Notes: generated by a model from the letters alone, not told the origin. A stretch of DNA of 38,488 bases from Bacteroidales bacterium UBA5536 (GCA_002426795.1 DINQ01000006.1:1-38488); one strand, 5' to 3'. Positions 9,058 to 17,402 are shown, counted from the first letter of the stretch. Numbers and translations are program-made.

Positions 9058-9567
9058 ATGAAAAAGATACTTGTTTTCCTTCTGCTGGCTTTCGTCATCA
9101 CTGCCTGCAATAAAAAATCAGAAGTTCAAACCGTTGATGCAATGGTCGAAAGTGCCCTGACGCATGTAAAACTTATCGAACCTGAAGGACTCTTCAACCT
9201 GATGAACAGCGAAGAAATCTACACCCTGGTAGATGTCCGTCAGGAGTTAGAATTCTACTATGGCTTTATTCCGGGCTCAGTCAATATCCCGCGTGGCAGC
9301 CTCGAGTTTAAAATTGGCAGCCAGGAATTCTGGGATGGTATCGGCCTTTACATGCCCGAAAAAGATGAAAAAATTGTGGTGTATTGCAAAAAAGGACAAA
9401 GAGGCATTCTGGCCGCTGAAACCCTTGGAAAAATGGGTTACACCAATGTGTATGCACTGGATGGCGGTTGGAAAAACTGGGAACTGGCTTATCCTGATCT
9501 ATATGAAAAAGACCTTGACAAACTTGGTGGTCACTCATCGGCTCCGGCTTCGAGTGGTGGTTGCTAA
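9058..9567 (+). CDS. Rhodanese-domain lipoprotein
   Basis: A 169-residue protein with a lipoprotein signal (ITAC, lipidated Cys17) and one rhodanese domain (about 40-155): LVDVRQELEFYYGFIPGSVNIP, VVYCKKGQRG and ALDGGWKNW. Cys110 in the CKKGQR loop is the expected persulfide-carrying residue. The family moves sulfane sulfur from donors such as thiosulfate to acceptors. As an exported lipoprotein it would work in the periplasm next to the octaheme cytochrome. The end is a Gly/Ser/Ala-rich tail finishing in a lone Cys (SSGGC), which could be an extra thiol. It lies 17 bp after the cytochrome b gene. Confidence 0.9.
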   Translation: MKKILVFLLLAFVITACNKKSEVQTVDAMVESALTHVKLIEPEGLFNLMNSEEIYTLVDVRQELEFYYGFIPGSVNIPRGSLEFKIGSQEFWDGIGLYMPEKDEKIVVYCKKGQRGILAAETLGKMGYTNVYALDGGWKNWELAYPDLYEKDLDKLGGHSSAPASSGGC

Positions 9568-9621
9568 AAAAATAGAAATCAATTAATAAATTATTCATTC
9601 AATCATTAAAACTATTAGAAA

Positions 9622-10575
9622 ATGAAAAAATTCACCTATTACTTAATCGCGCTCTTTTTGATCCCTGCTTTTGTATTGACAAGCTGTAAAAAAGACAATG
9701 AAGAAACTTTCGACGCACAGAAAGAACTCACTACTTACCTGGTTGCCCAAAATTTGGACATCAACACCATTATTGGCGGCTTCGTTATGCCAGCTCCTGA
9801 TGATGGCAATGTAAGTGCCAAATATTTGATTGATATCCGCAGCGAAGCTGATTTTGCTGCCGGTCACATTGAAGGCGCTCATCGCGTTGATTTGGGCAAC
9901 ATCCTTACCGAAGCTGCCAAAGCTGACAAACCTATTCTTGTTATCTGCAAAACAGGTCAAACAGCTACTTATGCTACTACCCTGCTCCGTCTGTCGGGTT
10001 ATCCTGATGCTCAGGCCCTGAAATGGGGAATGAGTGGTTGGAATTCAGCATTGGATGCATGGACCGGTAACATTGGAAACGTAGCTGAAGGAAGTGCAAA
10101 CTGGTCAACTGATGTTGCTCCTACCAACCTTTCTTACAGCAGTCCTAAATTTACCAGCACCAGCACTTCAGGCGCCGAAATTCTAAAAGAACGCGTTGCT
10201 GCTGTGTTGGCTGACGGATTCAAAACTGCCTCTGCAACAGATGTTATTGCAAATCCTGAAAACTATTTCATTAACAATTATTTCGGCGAAGCTGATTACC
10301 TGGCATTTGGTCACATCAAAGGCGCTTACCGGATTAACCCATTGCTGGTTGGTGACGGACAAGTGAATTTCATTGATCCTGCAAAAACAGTCATCACTTA
10401 TTGCTACACCGGACAAACTTCAGCTGCCATCACCGCCTATCTTCGCGTGATTGGTTATGATGCTAAGAGCCTGCTCTTTGGCATGAACAAATTATACAAT
10501 TCAAACTCAGCCTGGTCATCCAACAAATGGTCGGCAGGAATGTCGAAAAGCTTACCTATCGTAACTGGTAAATAA
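9622..10575 (+). CDS. Double rhodanese-domain lipoprotein
   Basis: A 317-residue protein with a lipobox LTSC (Cys22) and two rhodanese-like domains. The first (about 45-145) has LIDIRSEADFAAGHIEGAHRV and the active-loop Cys109 in VICKTGQTA. The second (about 195-300) has GHIKGAYRINP and Cys261 in TYCYTGQTS. Both domains keep a cysteine, unlike classical tandem rhodaneses where only one is active. The two loops resemble each other (CxTGQT), which suggests internal duplication. An exported sulfur-transfer or sulfur-sensing role next to the octaheme cytochrome is inferred. The gap to the next gene (97 bp) holds a strong hairpin. Confidence 0.88.
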   Translation: MKKFTYYLIALFLIPAFVLTSCKKDNEETFDAQKELTTYLVAQNLDINTIIGGFVMPAPDDGNVSAKYLIDIRSEADFAAGHIEGAHRVDLGNILTEAAKADKPILVICKTGQTATYATTLLRLSGYPDAQALKWGMSGWNSALDAWTGNIGNVAEGSANWSTDVAPTNLSYSSPKFTSTSTSGAEILKERVAAVLADGFKTASATDVIANPENYFINNYFGEADYLAFGHIKGAYRINPLLVGDGQVNFIDPAKTVITYCYTGQTSAAITAYLRVIGYDAKSLLFGMNKLYNSNSAWSSNKWSAGMSKSLPIVTGK

Positions 10576-10594
10576 TTGATTCATAAATTTATAC

Positions 10595-10652
10595 AAACAT
10601 CCGTTGCGCTTTCACCGGTTAAGTGCCAACGGAAACCAACGGATGTTTTTGT
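10595..10652 (+). terminator. Hairpin with T-run between rhodanese and porin genes (terminator or attenuator)
   Basis: A perfect 12-bp stem AAACATCCGTTG / CAACGGATGTTT is followed by TTGTTTT. The 30-nt loop contains a second CAACGG (10627-10632) that can pair with the same left arm, so two mutually exclusive folds exist. The porin ATG (10673) lies just after it. It may terminate or attenuate the upstream transcript, or stabilise an mRNA end. Confidence 0.6.
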
Positions 10653-10672
10653 TTTACCTTAAGATCATCAAT

Positions 10673-11683
10673 ATGAAAAAATATATCATCGTTTTTTTTG
10701 CGCTCATCGCGCTGACCGGACTCAAAGTTTCGGCTCAGGGTTGCGGCGGCGCTGCTCCTGATGAAGGCATCAAGGTGTTTGGTTTTTTGCAGTCGCAATA
10801 CGAATACCACTTCGAAGATCCGGCCCGCAACAGTTTTTCTTTCGAACGTGCCCGCATTGGCGTGATGGGCAAAATTCCTTACGACTTTTCCTATTATGTC
10901 GTGCTTGAAACAAGCCCCTTCATCTCTCCAAATCCTTATTTACTCGATGCATTCATCACCTACGACCGCTATCAGTGGGCACGTGTTTCGTTGGGATCAT
11001 TCAAAACACCTTTTGGCCTTGAGGTAAACACGCCTTGTCATGGTCTAACCACGGTTTACCGTGCCACAGCCACCCTGCAAATGGTTGCTCCTTTTCGCGA
11101 CCTGGGTATGGTATTTATGGGTGGAAATGAAAACACCTTCATGACTTACCAGCTTGGTATCATGAACGGCAGTGGTTTGGGAACAATGGACAACAACAAG
11201 AAAAAAGACATTGTTGGACGCGTTGTATTTAAACCATGGGATTTCCTGAAAGTAGGCGGTAGCTTCCGCTATGGATATCCTTCATACAACAAAAACGAAG
11301 ACACACGCACCACTTTTGGTGGAGAATTGCAGGCCAATTACAGCAACTTCCGCCTGATGGCTGAATATATTTCTGACGAAGGCGACTACAACCGCGACCT
11401 GGGTGGCGGTTGCAGCGGTAACCTGATCGAGCTGGGCGACAAGCGCAGTGGCGGTTATGTAACGCTGGCCTATCTGACAAAATGGAACATAGAACCTGTT
11501 TTCCGTTATGACTTTTTCGATTCGGGAAATACCGAAAACTATAAAGAAAGCAATATGACTTTCGGTATCAACTATTTCTTCAACGACTGGACCCGCCTGC
11601 AGGTGAATTATATCTACCGCGGAGAGGAACCTGTTGAGCAAAAAAATGATGAATTTGTGTTACAACTTCAGGTTAAATTCTAA
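10673..11683 (+). CDS. OprO/OprP-like outer-membrane porin
   Basis: A 336-residue protein with a signal peptide ending VSAQ (about residue 22). A beta-rich body follows with alternating aromatic/charged strands: FGFLQSQYEYHF, FSFERARIGVMGKI, VSLGSFKTPFGLE, RDLGMVFMG, FRYGYPSYN. A terminal strand ends LQLQVKF, as in outer-membrane barrels. These patterns match the phosphate-selective porin O/P superfamily, which in Bacteroidota often serves other anions. In this operon an oxyanion such as tetrathionate or thiosulfate is a reasonable guess. ATG 10673 is chosen because it opens directly into the signal peptide and the earlier in-frame codons lie inside the hairpin. Confidence 0.82.
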   Translation: MKKYIIVFFALIALTGLKVSAQGCGGAAPDEGIKVFGFLQSQYEYHFEDPARNSFSFERARIGVMGKIPYDFSYYVVLETSPFISPNPYLLDAFITYDRYQWARVSLGSFKTPFGLEVNTPCHGLTTVYRATATLQMVAPFRDLGMVFMGGNENTFMTYQLGIMNGSGLGTMDNNKKKDIVGRVVFKPWDFLKVGGSFRYGYPSYNKNEDTRTTFGGELQANYSNFRLMAEYISDEGDYNRDLGGGCSGNLIELGDKRSGGYVTLAYLTKWNIEPVFRYDFFDSGNTENYKESNMTFGINYFFNDWTRLQVNYIYRGEEPVEQKNDEFVLQLQVKF

Positions 11684-11695
11684 AATTAGAAAAAA

Positions 11696-12541
11696 ATGAA
11701 AAAAATATTCGTATTATTTGGTTTGCTGATTGCATTTGTATTCAGTGCTTCGGCACAGGAGCTTATTTCGGTAGCCGACCTCTCAAAACAACTTAAAAAT
11801 GCTGACTATGTGATTGTTTCTGCTGAACTGGAACCAGTTTACAGCAAGGTGCACATCACCAACTCAGTAAATGTTCCATATAAAGCCTTTTTCAAAGAAG
11901 GTGAAATTGAAGGCTTGCTGGTTTCTGATGCTGAGATTGCCAGGATTTTTGGTGAACAAGGTGTTTCAGCCGATAAAACTATCGTTCTTTATGACGAAGG
12001 TTCGATGAAATATTCCAGCCGTGTAGCCTGGATTTTAAAATACATGGGTGCCCCCAAAGTATTTGTATTGGATGGTGGCCTCGAAGCCTGGAAAGCTGGT
12101 CGCAAACCGGTGACAAAGAATCCAACAATGGTGAAAGCAGTTACCTTTGCTGGAAAAGGAAATCCTGCAATGATCGCTACCATGGATGAAGTGAAGGCTG
12201 CTCTTTCAAATCCAAAAGCAGTGGTGGTTGACGTGCGTGAAGCTGGCGAATACAAAGGCCTCGAAAACAAAAGCACAGGTCATGTTAAAGGAGCTGTAAA
12301 TGTAGATCACAACACTATTCAGACTGATAAGAAGCTGATGAAGAGTGCTGACGAACTGGCTAAGCTTTACGCTGCTGCCGGCGTCACCAAAGACAAAGAA
12401 GTGATCTTGTACTGCTCAACCGGCGTTAGAACCGGAAAAGAATACATTGCCTTGAAAACCATTCTTGGCTATCCCAATGTAAAAGTTTACGATGGTGGCT
12501 TTAACGAATGGAAAATCAAAGGCGGCGCCATCGACAAATAG
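11696..12541 (+). CDS. Exported two-domain sulfurtransferase (thiosulfate sulfurtransferase type)
   Basis: A 281-residue protein with a signal peptide (cleavage near SASAQ, residue 20) and tandem rhodanese domains. In the N-terminal domain the active cysteine is replaced by Asp100 (VLYDEGSMKYSSR), as is normal for the inactive half. The C-terminal domain has VVDVREAGEYKG and the active loop LYCSTGVRTG with Cys240. The loop differs from both the CRKGVT of thiosulfate sulfurtransferases and the CGSGVT of mercaptopyruvate enzymes, so the donor is open. It starts 12 bp after the porin gene and is the last gene of the operon before a terminator. Confidence 0.9.
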   Translation: MKKIFVLFGLLIAFVFSASAQELISVADLSKQLKNADYVIVSAELEPVYSKVHITNSVNVPYKAFFKEGEIEGLLVSDAEIARIFGEQGVSADKTIVLYDEGSMKYSSRVAWILKYMGAPKVFVLDGGLEAWKAGRKPVTKNPTMVKAVTFAGKGNPAMIATMDEVKAALSNPKAVVVDVREAGEYKGLENKSTGHVKGAVNVDHNTIQTDKKLMKSADELAKLYAAAGVTKDKEVILYCSTGVRTGKEYIALKTILGYPNVKVYDGGFNEWKIKGGAIDK

Positions 12542-12567
12542 TTTTCTCATCTATTTTGGTTAGGATC

Positions 12568-12600
12568 ATCCCGGCTGTGCATGCAGTCGGGATTTTCGTT
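12568..12600 (+). terminator. Rho-independent terminator of the sulfur operon
   Basis: ATCCCGGCTG / CAGTCGGGAT forms a 10-bp stem with one G-T pair and a 6-nt loop, then TTTTCGTTT. It lies 26 bp after the sulfurtransferase stop. Confidence 0.8.
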
Positions 12601-12642
12601 TGATGGGGAAAACCATATCTTTGTTCATCAAAACCGCATACG

Positions 12643-13071
12643 ATGAGTCCTTTCAAAAAAGAAAAAAAATTCCTGGAATTGCCCCGTTACAGCGGCGGTA
12701 AGGAAGCGCTTTCGAAGTTTCTGAAAGAGAACCTCCAATATCCCAGGGAGGCACTGCAAAAAGGCATCGAAGGGAAAGTTGTTGTGCATTTCGAGATTGA
12801 TGACGACGGCATCGTTCACAACCCAGTAGTGGCACATGGCATCGGCGGCGGTTGCGATGAAGAAGCTTTGCGTTTGGTAAGTCTGCTGCGTTACCAGAAA
12901 GTAAACAACCATGGCAAACGGGTTAGAACGCGTTCCAAAATCAACATCAGCTTTAAGATACCGGGTCAACAGCTCACTTACACAGTAAAACCAGCCATGA
13001 AAAAAAAGCCTGAAGCTGCTCAACCTGCTGCACCAAAATCTTATACCTACACAATTACCTTACCGGAATAG
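12643..13071 (+). CDS. Small protein with TonB C-terminal domain
   Basis: A 142-residue protein with a TonB C-terminal-type domain at about 12-112: LPRYSGGKEALSKFLKENLQYP, GIEGKVVVHFEIDDDGIV, GGGCDEEALRLV. This is the form common in Bacteroidota energy-transducer proteins. No membrane anchor or signal peptide precedes the domain, and a Lys/Ala/Pro tail follows it, so it cannot work as an ordinary TonB; it may be a cytoplasmic homologue. It sits between the sulfur-operon terminator and arsC (28-bp gap) and may be co-transcribed with the arsenic genes. Its function is unknown. Confidence 0.75.
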   Translation: MSPFKKEKKFLELPRYSGGKEALSKFLKENLQYPREALQKGIEGKVVVHFEIDDDGIVHNPVVAHGIGGGCDEEALRLVSLLRYQKVNNHGKRVRTRSKINISFKIPGQQLTYTVKPAMKKKPEAAQPAAPKSYTYTITLPE

Positions 13072-13099
13072 TAATCCCATCATTTGACCCTAATAACCT

Positions 13100-13525
13100 A
13101 TGAAAATTTTAATCCTTTGTACCGGAAACTCCTGTCGCTCACAAATGGCTCAGGGATTTTTGCAATCATTTGATCCGAAACTGGAAGTTTTTTCAGCTGG
13201 TACCAGACCCGAAAAACAGGTAAATCCCTATGCCGTGCGTGCCATGAAAGAGTCGCTGATCGATATCAGTGCCCACAAACCCGAGCATGTGGACCAATAT
13301 GTACACACTGCCTTCGATTTTGTGATTACAGTATGCGATCATGCCAAAGAAGTATGTCCGGTTTTTACGGGCAAAGTCGGGCAACAATTGCACATCGGAT
13401 TTGAAGACCCTGCTGATGCAGTAGGCACAGATGAGGAGAAAATGATGGTTTACCGCCGTATCAGGGATGAAATCAAGCAAGCTTTTTTCTTGTTTTATCA
13501 GCAGAATATTAAAAGAACAAAGTAA
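13100..13525 (+). CDS. arsC: Thioredoxin-type arsenate reductase (LMW phosphatase fold)
   Basis: A 141-residue protein. The P-loop CTGNSCR has nucleophile Cys7 and Arg13 (CX5R). The two further cysteines of the relay are Cys79 and Cys86 in VCDHAKEVCP, with the same 7-residue spacing as in S. aureus and B. subtilis ArsC. The enzyme reduces arsenate to arsenite through an intramolecular disulfide cascade reset by thioredoxin. The acidic EDPADAVGTDEE stretch is the usual general-acid region. The next gene, 19 bp on, is an arsenite pump, which settles the role. Confidence 0.92.
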   Translation: MKILILCTGNSCRSQMAQGFLQSFDPKLEVFSAGTRPEKQVNPYAVRAMKESLIDISAHKPEHVDQYVHTAFDFVITVCDHAKEVCPVFTGKVGQQLHIGFEDPADAVGTDEEKMMVYRRIRDEIKQAFFLFYQQNIKRTK

Positions 13526-13544
13526 TCTTTACCCCAATCAAACC

Positions 13545-14573
13545 ATGGCTGACAAAAGAAGAATTGGCTTTTTTGAGAAATACCTGAGTCTGTGGGTGGC
13601 TTTGTGTATTGGCGCTGGCATTGGGCTCGGGCATCTGTTTGGCGACAGCATGCAAATGCTCAGTCGTTTGGAGGTCTACCGTGTAAACATTCCTGTGGCC
13701 ATTCTTATTTGGGCCATGATCTACCCGATGATGCTGCAAATCGATTTTGGCAGTTTGAAAAATGTTGGCAAAACACCTAAAGGTCTCATCCTTACTGTCA
13801 TCGTTAACTGGTTGATCAAGCCTTTTACCATGGCATTTTTTGCCTGGGTTTTCTTTGACAAACTCTACACGGCCTGGATCAACCCTGATGAAGCCGGAGC
13901 CTATATTGCCGGTGCGATTCTACTGGGTGCTGCACCCTGTACGGCCATGGTTTTTGTGTGGTCGTACCTCACCAATGGCGATCCCAATTACACCCTTGTG
14001 CAAGTGTCAGTGAATGATTTGATAATCCTGGTGGCCTTTGTACCCATTGTGGGCTTATTGCTGGGAATAACTGATATCAGTATTCCCTATGAAACCTTGT
14101 TTGCCAGCATTGTTATTTTCGTGGTGATTCCGCTGGCAGCAGGCTATGCCACCAACAAATGGCTGACGTTACGTAAAGGTAAAGAATGGTTTCTTACACA
14201 TTTCCTGCCAAGATTCAAACCCGTGAGTATATTGGCGCTATTGCTTACGCTTATTTTACTTTTTGCTTTTCAGGGTGGAAACATCCTCCAAAATCCATTG
14301 ATTATATTATTGATTGCTGTTCCGCTGGTGATTCAGACCTATTTCATCTTTTTCATTACTTGGTTTATGGGGCGAAAGCTGAAGCTGAGTCATGCCATTT
14401 GCTCACCAGCTGCCATGATCGGTGCCAGCAACTTTTTCGAGCTGGCTGTAGCGGTAGCCATTTCATTGTTCGGACTTCAAAGTCCGGCAGCTCTGGTAAC
14501 AGTAGTTGGGGTGTTGGTCGAAGTGCCGGTAATGTTGTCGTTGGTTGCCCTGGCCAATAAATGGCGCTATTAA
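13545..14573 (+). CDS. arsB: ACR3-type arsenite efflux permease
   Basis: A 342-residue protein with about ten membrane helices. Family hallmarks are KYLSLWVALCIGAGIGLG at the N-terminus, IWAMIYPMMLQIDF, GAAPCTAMVFVWSYL (the conserved transport cysteine) and VGVLVEVPVMLSLV (the conserved Glu near the C-terminus). It exports arsenite formed by the preceding ArsC. ATG 13545 is chosen because it gives the normal ACR3 start; the earlier in-frame codons overlap arsC. No ArsR gene is seen nearby, so how the pair is induced is unknown. Confidence 0.92.
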   Translation: MADKRRIGFFEKYLSLWVALCIGAGIGLGHLFGDSMQMLSRLEVYRVNIPVAILIWAMIYPMMLQIDFGSLKNVGKTPKGLILTVIVNWLIKPFTMAFFAWVFFDKLYTAWINPDEAGAYIAGAILLGAAPCTAMVFVWSYLTNGDPNYTLVQVSVNDLIILVAFVPIVGLLLGITDISIPYETLFASIVIFVVIPLAAGYATNKWLTLRKGKEWFLTHFLPRFKPVSILALLLTLILLFAFQGGNILQNPLIILLIAVPLVIQTYFIFFITWFMGRKLKLSHAICSPAAMIGASNFFELAVAVAISLFGLQSPAALVTVVGVLVEVPVMLSLVALANKWRY

Positions 14574-14577
14574 CAAG

Positions 14578-14934
14578 CTATTCAACAGGTAATTGGTCGA
14601 TGACCCATTGTTCAAAAGCGCCGTCCAGGTTCAAGGCATTTATGCGGTGATGGTTGACAAGATAATACACTACCTGCACACTCCTGATGCCATGGGCACA
14701 CATCACGATTATTGTTATGTTAGTTGGCAATTCTGTGATGCGTTGCTGTAATTCTGACATTGGAATCCAAAGCATACCTGATTCCAGACCTGGATGCGCA
14801 GCTTCTACTTCAAAGGCTTCACGCACATCCAGCAAGATGGCTTCTCCCCGCTCAATCAACTGAAAAGCTTCCAGCGGTTGCACATGCCTGATGCCCTCAA
14901 AATGATATTGTTGGAATACGGGTTCGTTTGTCAT
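14578..14934 (-). CDS. Small cytoplasmic rhodanese-domain protein
   Basis: A 118-residue single-domain rhodanese without signal peptide: LLDVREAFEVEAAHPG, then the active loop CAHGIRS, then LNLDGAFEQW. The cysteine-containing loop is intact, so sulfur transfer is possible. It ends 4 bp from the stop of the ACR3 gene, tail to tail, and may share the minus-strand transcript with the DUF2750-like gene. It is the fourth rhodanese-type gene in 6 kb and the only cytoplasmic one. Confidence 0.85.
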   Translation of the reverse strand: MTNEPVFQQYHFEGIRHVQPLEAFQLIERGEAILLDVREAFEVEAAHPGLESGMLWIPMSELQQRITELPTNITIIVMCAHGIRSVQVVYYLVNHHRINALNLDGAFEQWVIDQLPVE

Positions 14935-14999
14935 AGTTATACAGCTCTCTTAGCCTTCAAATGCTGCCTGTTGCTTTTTGTTCGAAAAGGAAACAACTT

Positions 15000-15329
15000 T
15001 TATTTGAGCATTTGCATCATATCATCGGCTTTCACCGGAAGGATTTTTCCTGATTCATCGGGATGCACTCCGATCAGTATGTCGTCAGTACGTAACTCTT
15101 CGAGCCAGACTGAGAATTCGGTCAGACTCATGGCTTCCGGTTGGTAGGCTGTCCAATCCTCATTTCTGTTTTGAATCGCATCGGCTTCAGTAGGCCACAC
15201 AGGTATGTAACTATTTTGATCGTTGTCTTCGAGCATGGCAAATAAGCCGTCTTTGGCCTGGAGTAACCATACACGGTGGTTGGTTTTCACTTGTTTAAAA
15301 AAATTCTCGAATCGTTGCCGATCTGTCAT
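15000..15329 (-). CDS. DUF2750-like hypothetical protein
   Basis: A 109-residue acidic protein with no signal or membrane segment. The pattern RFENFFKQVKTNHRVWLLQ, then IPVWPTEADA, then ILIGVHPDESGKILPV resembles DUF2750, a family of about 100 residues of unknown role. The ATG at 15329 is preferred to an upstream TTG. It lies 65 bp upstream of the rhodanese gene on the same strand. The function is not known. Confidence 0.7.
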   Translation of the reverse strand: MTDRQRFENFFKQVKTNHRVWLLQAKDGLFAMLEDNDQNSYIPVWPTEADAIQNRNEDWTAYQPEAMSLTEFSVWLEELRTDDILIGVHPDESGKILPVKADDMMQMLK

Positions 15330-15410
15330 CGCTGTCAATTTTTGGTAAAGTTAGCTAAAACGCCTTTCAAAATCAGATGAGGTTTAAAAATATCGCATAA
15401 GCTTTATGGA

Positions 15411-17306
15411 TTAATTTTCAATTTCGTCCAGTTCGAGCCAGCGCAACTCTTTCTCGTCGAGCAGGTTTGCAAGTTCGTCCAACTTTTTGCTGATTTCTTC
15501 TATTTTCTGATAATCAAGCTGCTGTGTCAAGGATTCGGTGAGAGCTCTTTTCTCATTTTCGAGTTTTTCAATATCCTGTGAAAGGCTCTCATATTCCTTC
15601 TGCTCCTTGTAACTGCGTTTCTTTTTGGCTTCAGTAGGCCTTTCCGATTTGTTTTTTCTGGTGTTTTCAGCTTTTTCGGGAAGTGCTTCTTTGCGCAGTT
15701 TTTCCTGCTCCTCAAGGTAGGTCTTGTAATCGGAATAGTTTCCTGTGAAACCCCTGATGATGCCATCGCCTTCAAAAACAAAAAGTTGGTCAACAACCTG
15801 ATCCATGAAATAACGGTCGTGCGACACCACAATCAGGCAACCTTTGTATTGTTGCAGGAAATTCTCAAGCGTCTGGAGGGTGAGTAAATCGAGATCGTTT
15901 GTAGGTTCATCAAGGATGAGAAAATTGGGGTTGCGCACCAGGACAGTCAACAGATACAATCGGCGTTGCTCTCCCCCACTCAGCAGCGAAACAGGCTGGT
16001 ATTGCACCTTGGGTGGGAAAAGGAACAGGTTGAGCAACTGCGAAGCCGTCAGCTGTTTCCCATCTCCCATGGGCATCACTTCGGCAATGTCCTTCACTAC
16101 TTCAATGACCTTTTTATCTTCGGCAAAGCGAAAACCTTCCTGGGTGTAATAACCGTAAACAACTGTATCTCCGCTGATGACCTGTCCGTTATCAGGTTGC
16201 AACTTGCCGGTTATCAGGTTGAGAAAACTGGTTTTACCAACTCCGTTTCGACCAATGATCCCGATGCGCTCACCTTTGGTAAAGAGGTAATCGAAGTCGG
16301 AAAGCACCTTAAACTCACCAAATGATTTGTTGACATTTTTAAGCTCAAGAATCTTACCACCAAGTCGCTGCATACTTACATCGAGCTGAAGTTGTTGCTG
16401 GTTGCGCCTTTGTTGTGCTTTCTCCTTCAGCTCATAAAAGGCATCGATGCGGCTTTTCGATTTGGTTGTACGGGCCTGTGGCATGCGGCGCATCCATTCC
16501 AGTTCGTGCTTGAGCAACTGACCGGCTTTTTCAGCAGCGATGCGGTAGTTTTCTTCGCGCTCGTTGCTTTTGCGCAGGTAATAGGCATAATTGCCCTTGT
16601 GGTGGTACAATTCACCCTGATATAATTCGAGAATATTGTTGCAGATACGATCGAGGAAATAGCGGTCGTGTGTCACCATCAGCAGGGTGATATTGGCCTG
16701 ACTCAGGTAGCGTTCGAGCCATTCAATCATGCCAATATCGAGGTGGTTGGTGGGTTCGTCGAGAAGCAGGAGCTCAGGCTCATCGAGCAAAACAAGTGCC
16801 AGGGCAAGCCGCTTTCGTTGCCCACCAGAGAGGTTGGCGATTTTTTCGTTGAGTCGGGTAATCTCGAAGAGCGTCAACATTTGTTTCAGGCGCTGTTCGT
16901 AAGTCCAGGCCTGCATGGCTTCCATCCTGGCCGAAGCGGCCTCCAACTGTTTCTGCGCTGCTTCGGAATGGGTGGACGATTGCGCCTCCAGCGCCCGTTC
17001 ATATTCCTGGATGGCCTGCATCACCTCAGTATGGCCACTGTTGAGCAGTTCGTTGATGGTCATTTCCGGATCAAAATCAGGTTGCTGCTCCAGGAAACCC
17101 ACCCTGATACCATCGGCATAGGTGATGCTTCCTTCGTCTGGCATATCCTTGCCGGTCAACAAACGCATGATGGTAGTTTTTCCGGCTCCATTGGCTGCCA
17201 CAAGTGCCATTTTATCGCCTTGCGACAAGCCAAAGCTGAGTTGCTGAAAAAGCGCTTTGTCGCCAAAGGCCTTGGAAATAGAATCGACCGAAAGTAAATT
17301 GGCCAT
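15411..17306 (-). CDS. ABC-F family ATPase (Uup-like)
   Basis: A 631-residue protein with two ABC ATPase domains in one chain and no membrane segments. Domain 1 has Walker A ANGAGKTT, signature LSGGQRKRLAL and Walker B LLLLDEPTNHLD. Domain 2 has GRNGVGKTS, LSGGEQRRLYL and LILDEPTNDLD. Between them lies the charged helical linker of ABC-F proteins. A lysine-rich segment and a C-terminal coiled coil of about 90 residues (EKLENEKRAL, EEISKKLDELA) resemble Uup. ABC-F proteins bind the ribosomal E site and relieve stalled states. The ATG at 17306 (MANLLSVDSISKAFG) is the family start. No sign of an antibiotic-resistance subfamily is visible. Confidence 0.92.
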   Translation of the reverse strand: MANLLSVDSISKAFGDKALFQQLSFGLSQGDKMALVAANGAGKTTIMRLLTGKDMPDEGSITYADGIRVGFLEQQPDFDPEMTINELLNSGHTEVMQAIQEYERALEAQSSTHSEAAQKQLEAASARMEAMQAWTYEQRLKQMLTLFEITRLNEKIANLSGGQRKRLALALVLLDEPELLLLDEPTNHLDIGMIEWLERYLSQANITLLMVTHDRYFLDRICNNILELYQGELYHHKGNYAYYLRKSNEREENYRIAAEKAGQLLKHELEWMRRMPQARTTKSKSRIDAFYELKEKAQQRRNQQQLQLDVSMQRLGGKILELKNVNKSFGEFKVLSDFDYLFTKGERIGIIGRNGVGKTSFLNLITGKLQPDNGQVISGDTVVYGYYTQEGFRFAEDKKVIEVVKDIAEVMPMGDGKQLTASQLLNLFLFPPKVQYQPVSLLSGGEQRRLYLLTVLVRNPNFLILDEPTNDLDLLTLQTLENFLQQYKGCLIVVSHDRYFMDQVVDQLFVFEGDGIIRGFTGNYSDYKTYLEEQEKLRKEALPEKAENTRKNKSERPTEAKKKRSYKEQKEYESLSQDIEKLENEKRALTESLTQQLDYQKIEEISKKLDELANLLDEKELRWLELDEIEN

Positions 17307-17339
17307 AAATGAATTGGGAGTTAAATCGGCTGCGAAGAT

Positions 17340-17394
17340 AGGAAGAAGTTGGAAGATGGAAGCCAGAAGTCCGTAGACCGAAGTCCGAAGTTGG
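17340..17394. repeat. Degenerate GAAGTCC/GAAGTTG heptamer repeat
   Basis: The ABC-F / stress-protein intergenic region contains several GAAG-starting heptamers (GAAGTTG, GAAGATG, GAAGTCC) and CCGAAGTCC. Similar sequence recurs at 18608-18655 and, as a tidy tandem, at 23764-23830. Confidence 0.6.
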
Positions 17395-17402
17395 ATATGT
17401 TT

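Noticed and set aside
16668..17297. Plus-strand 209-codon frame
   Set aside because: Antisense to the first ATPase domain of the ABC-F gene, which has all its motifs on the minus strand.
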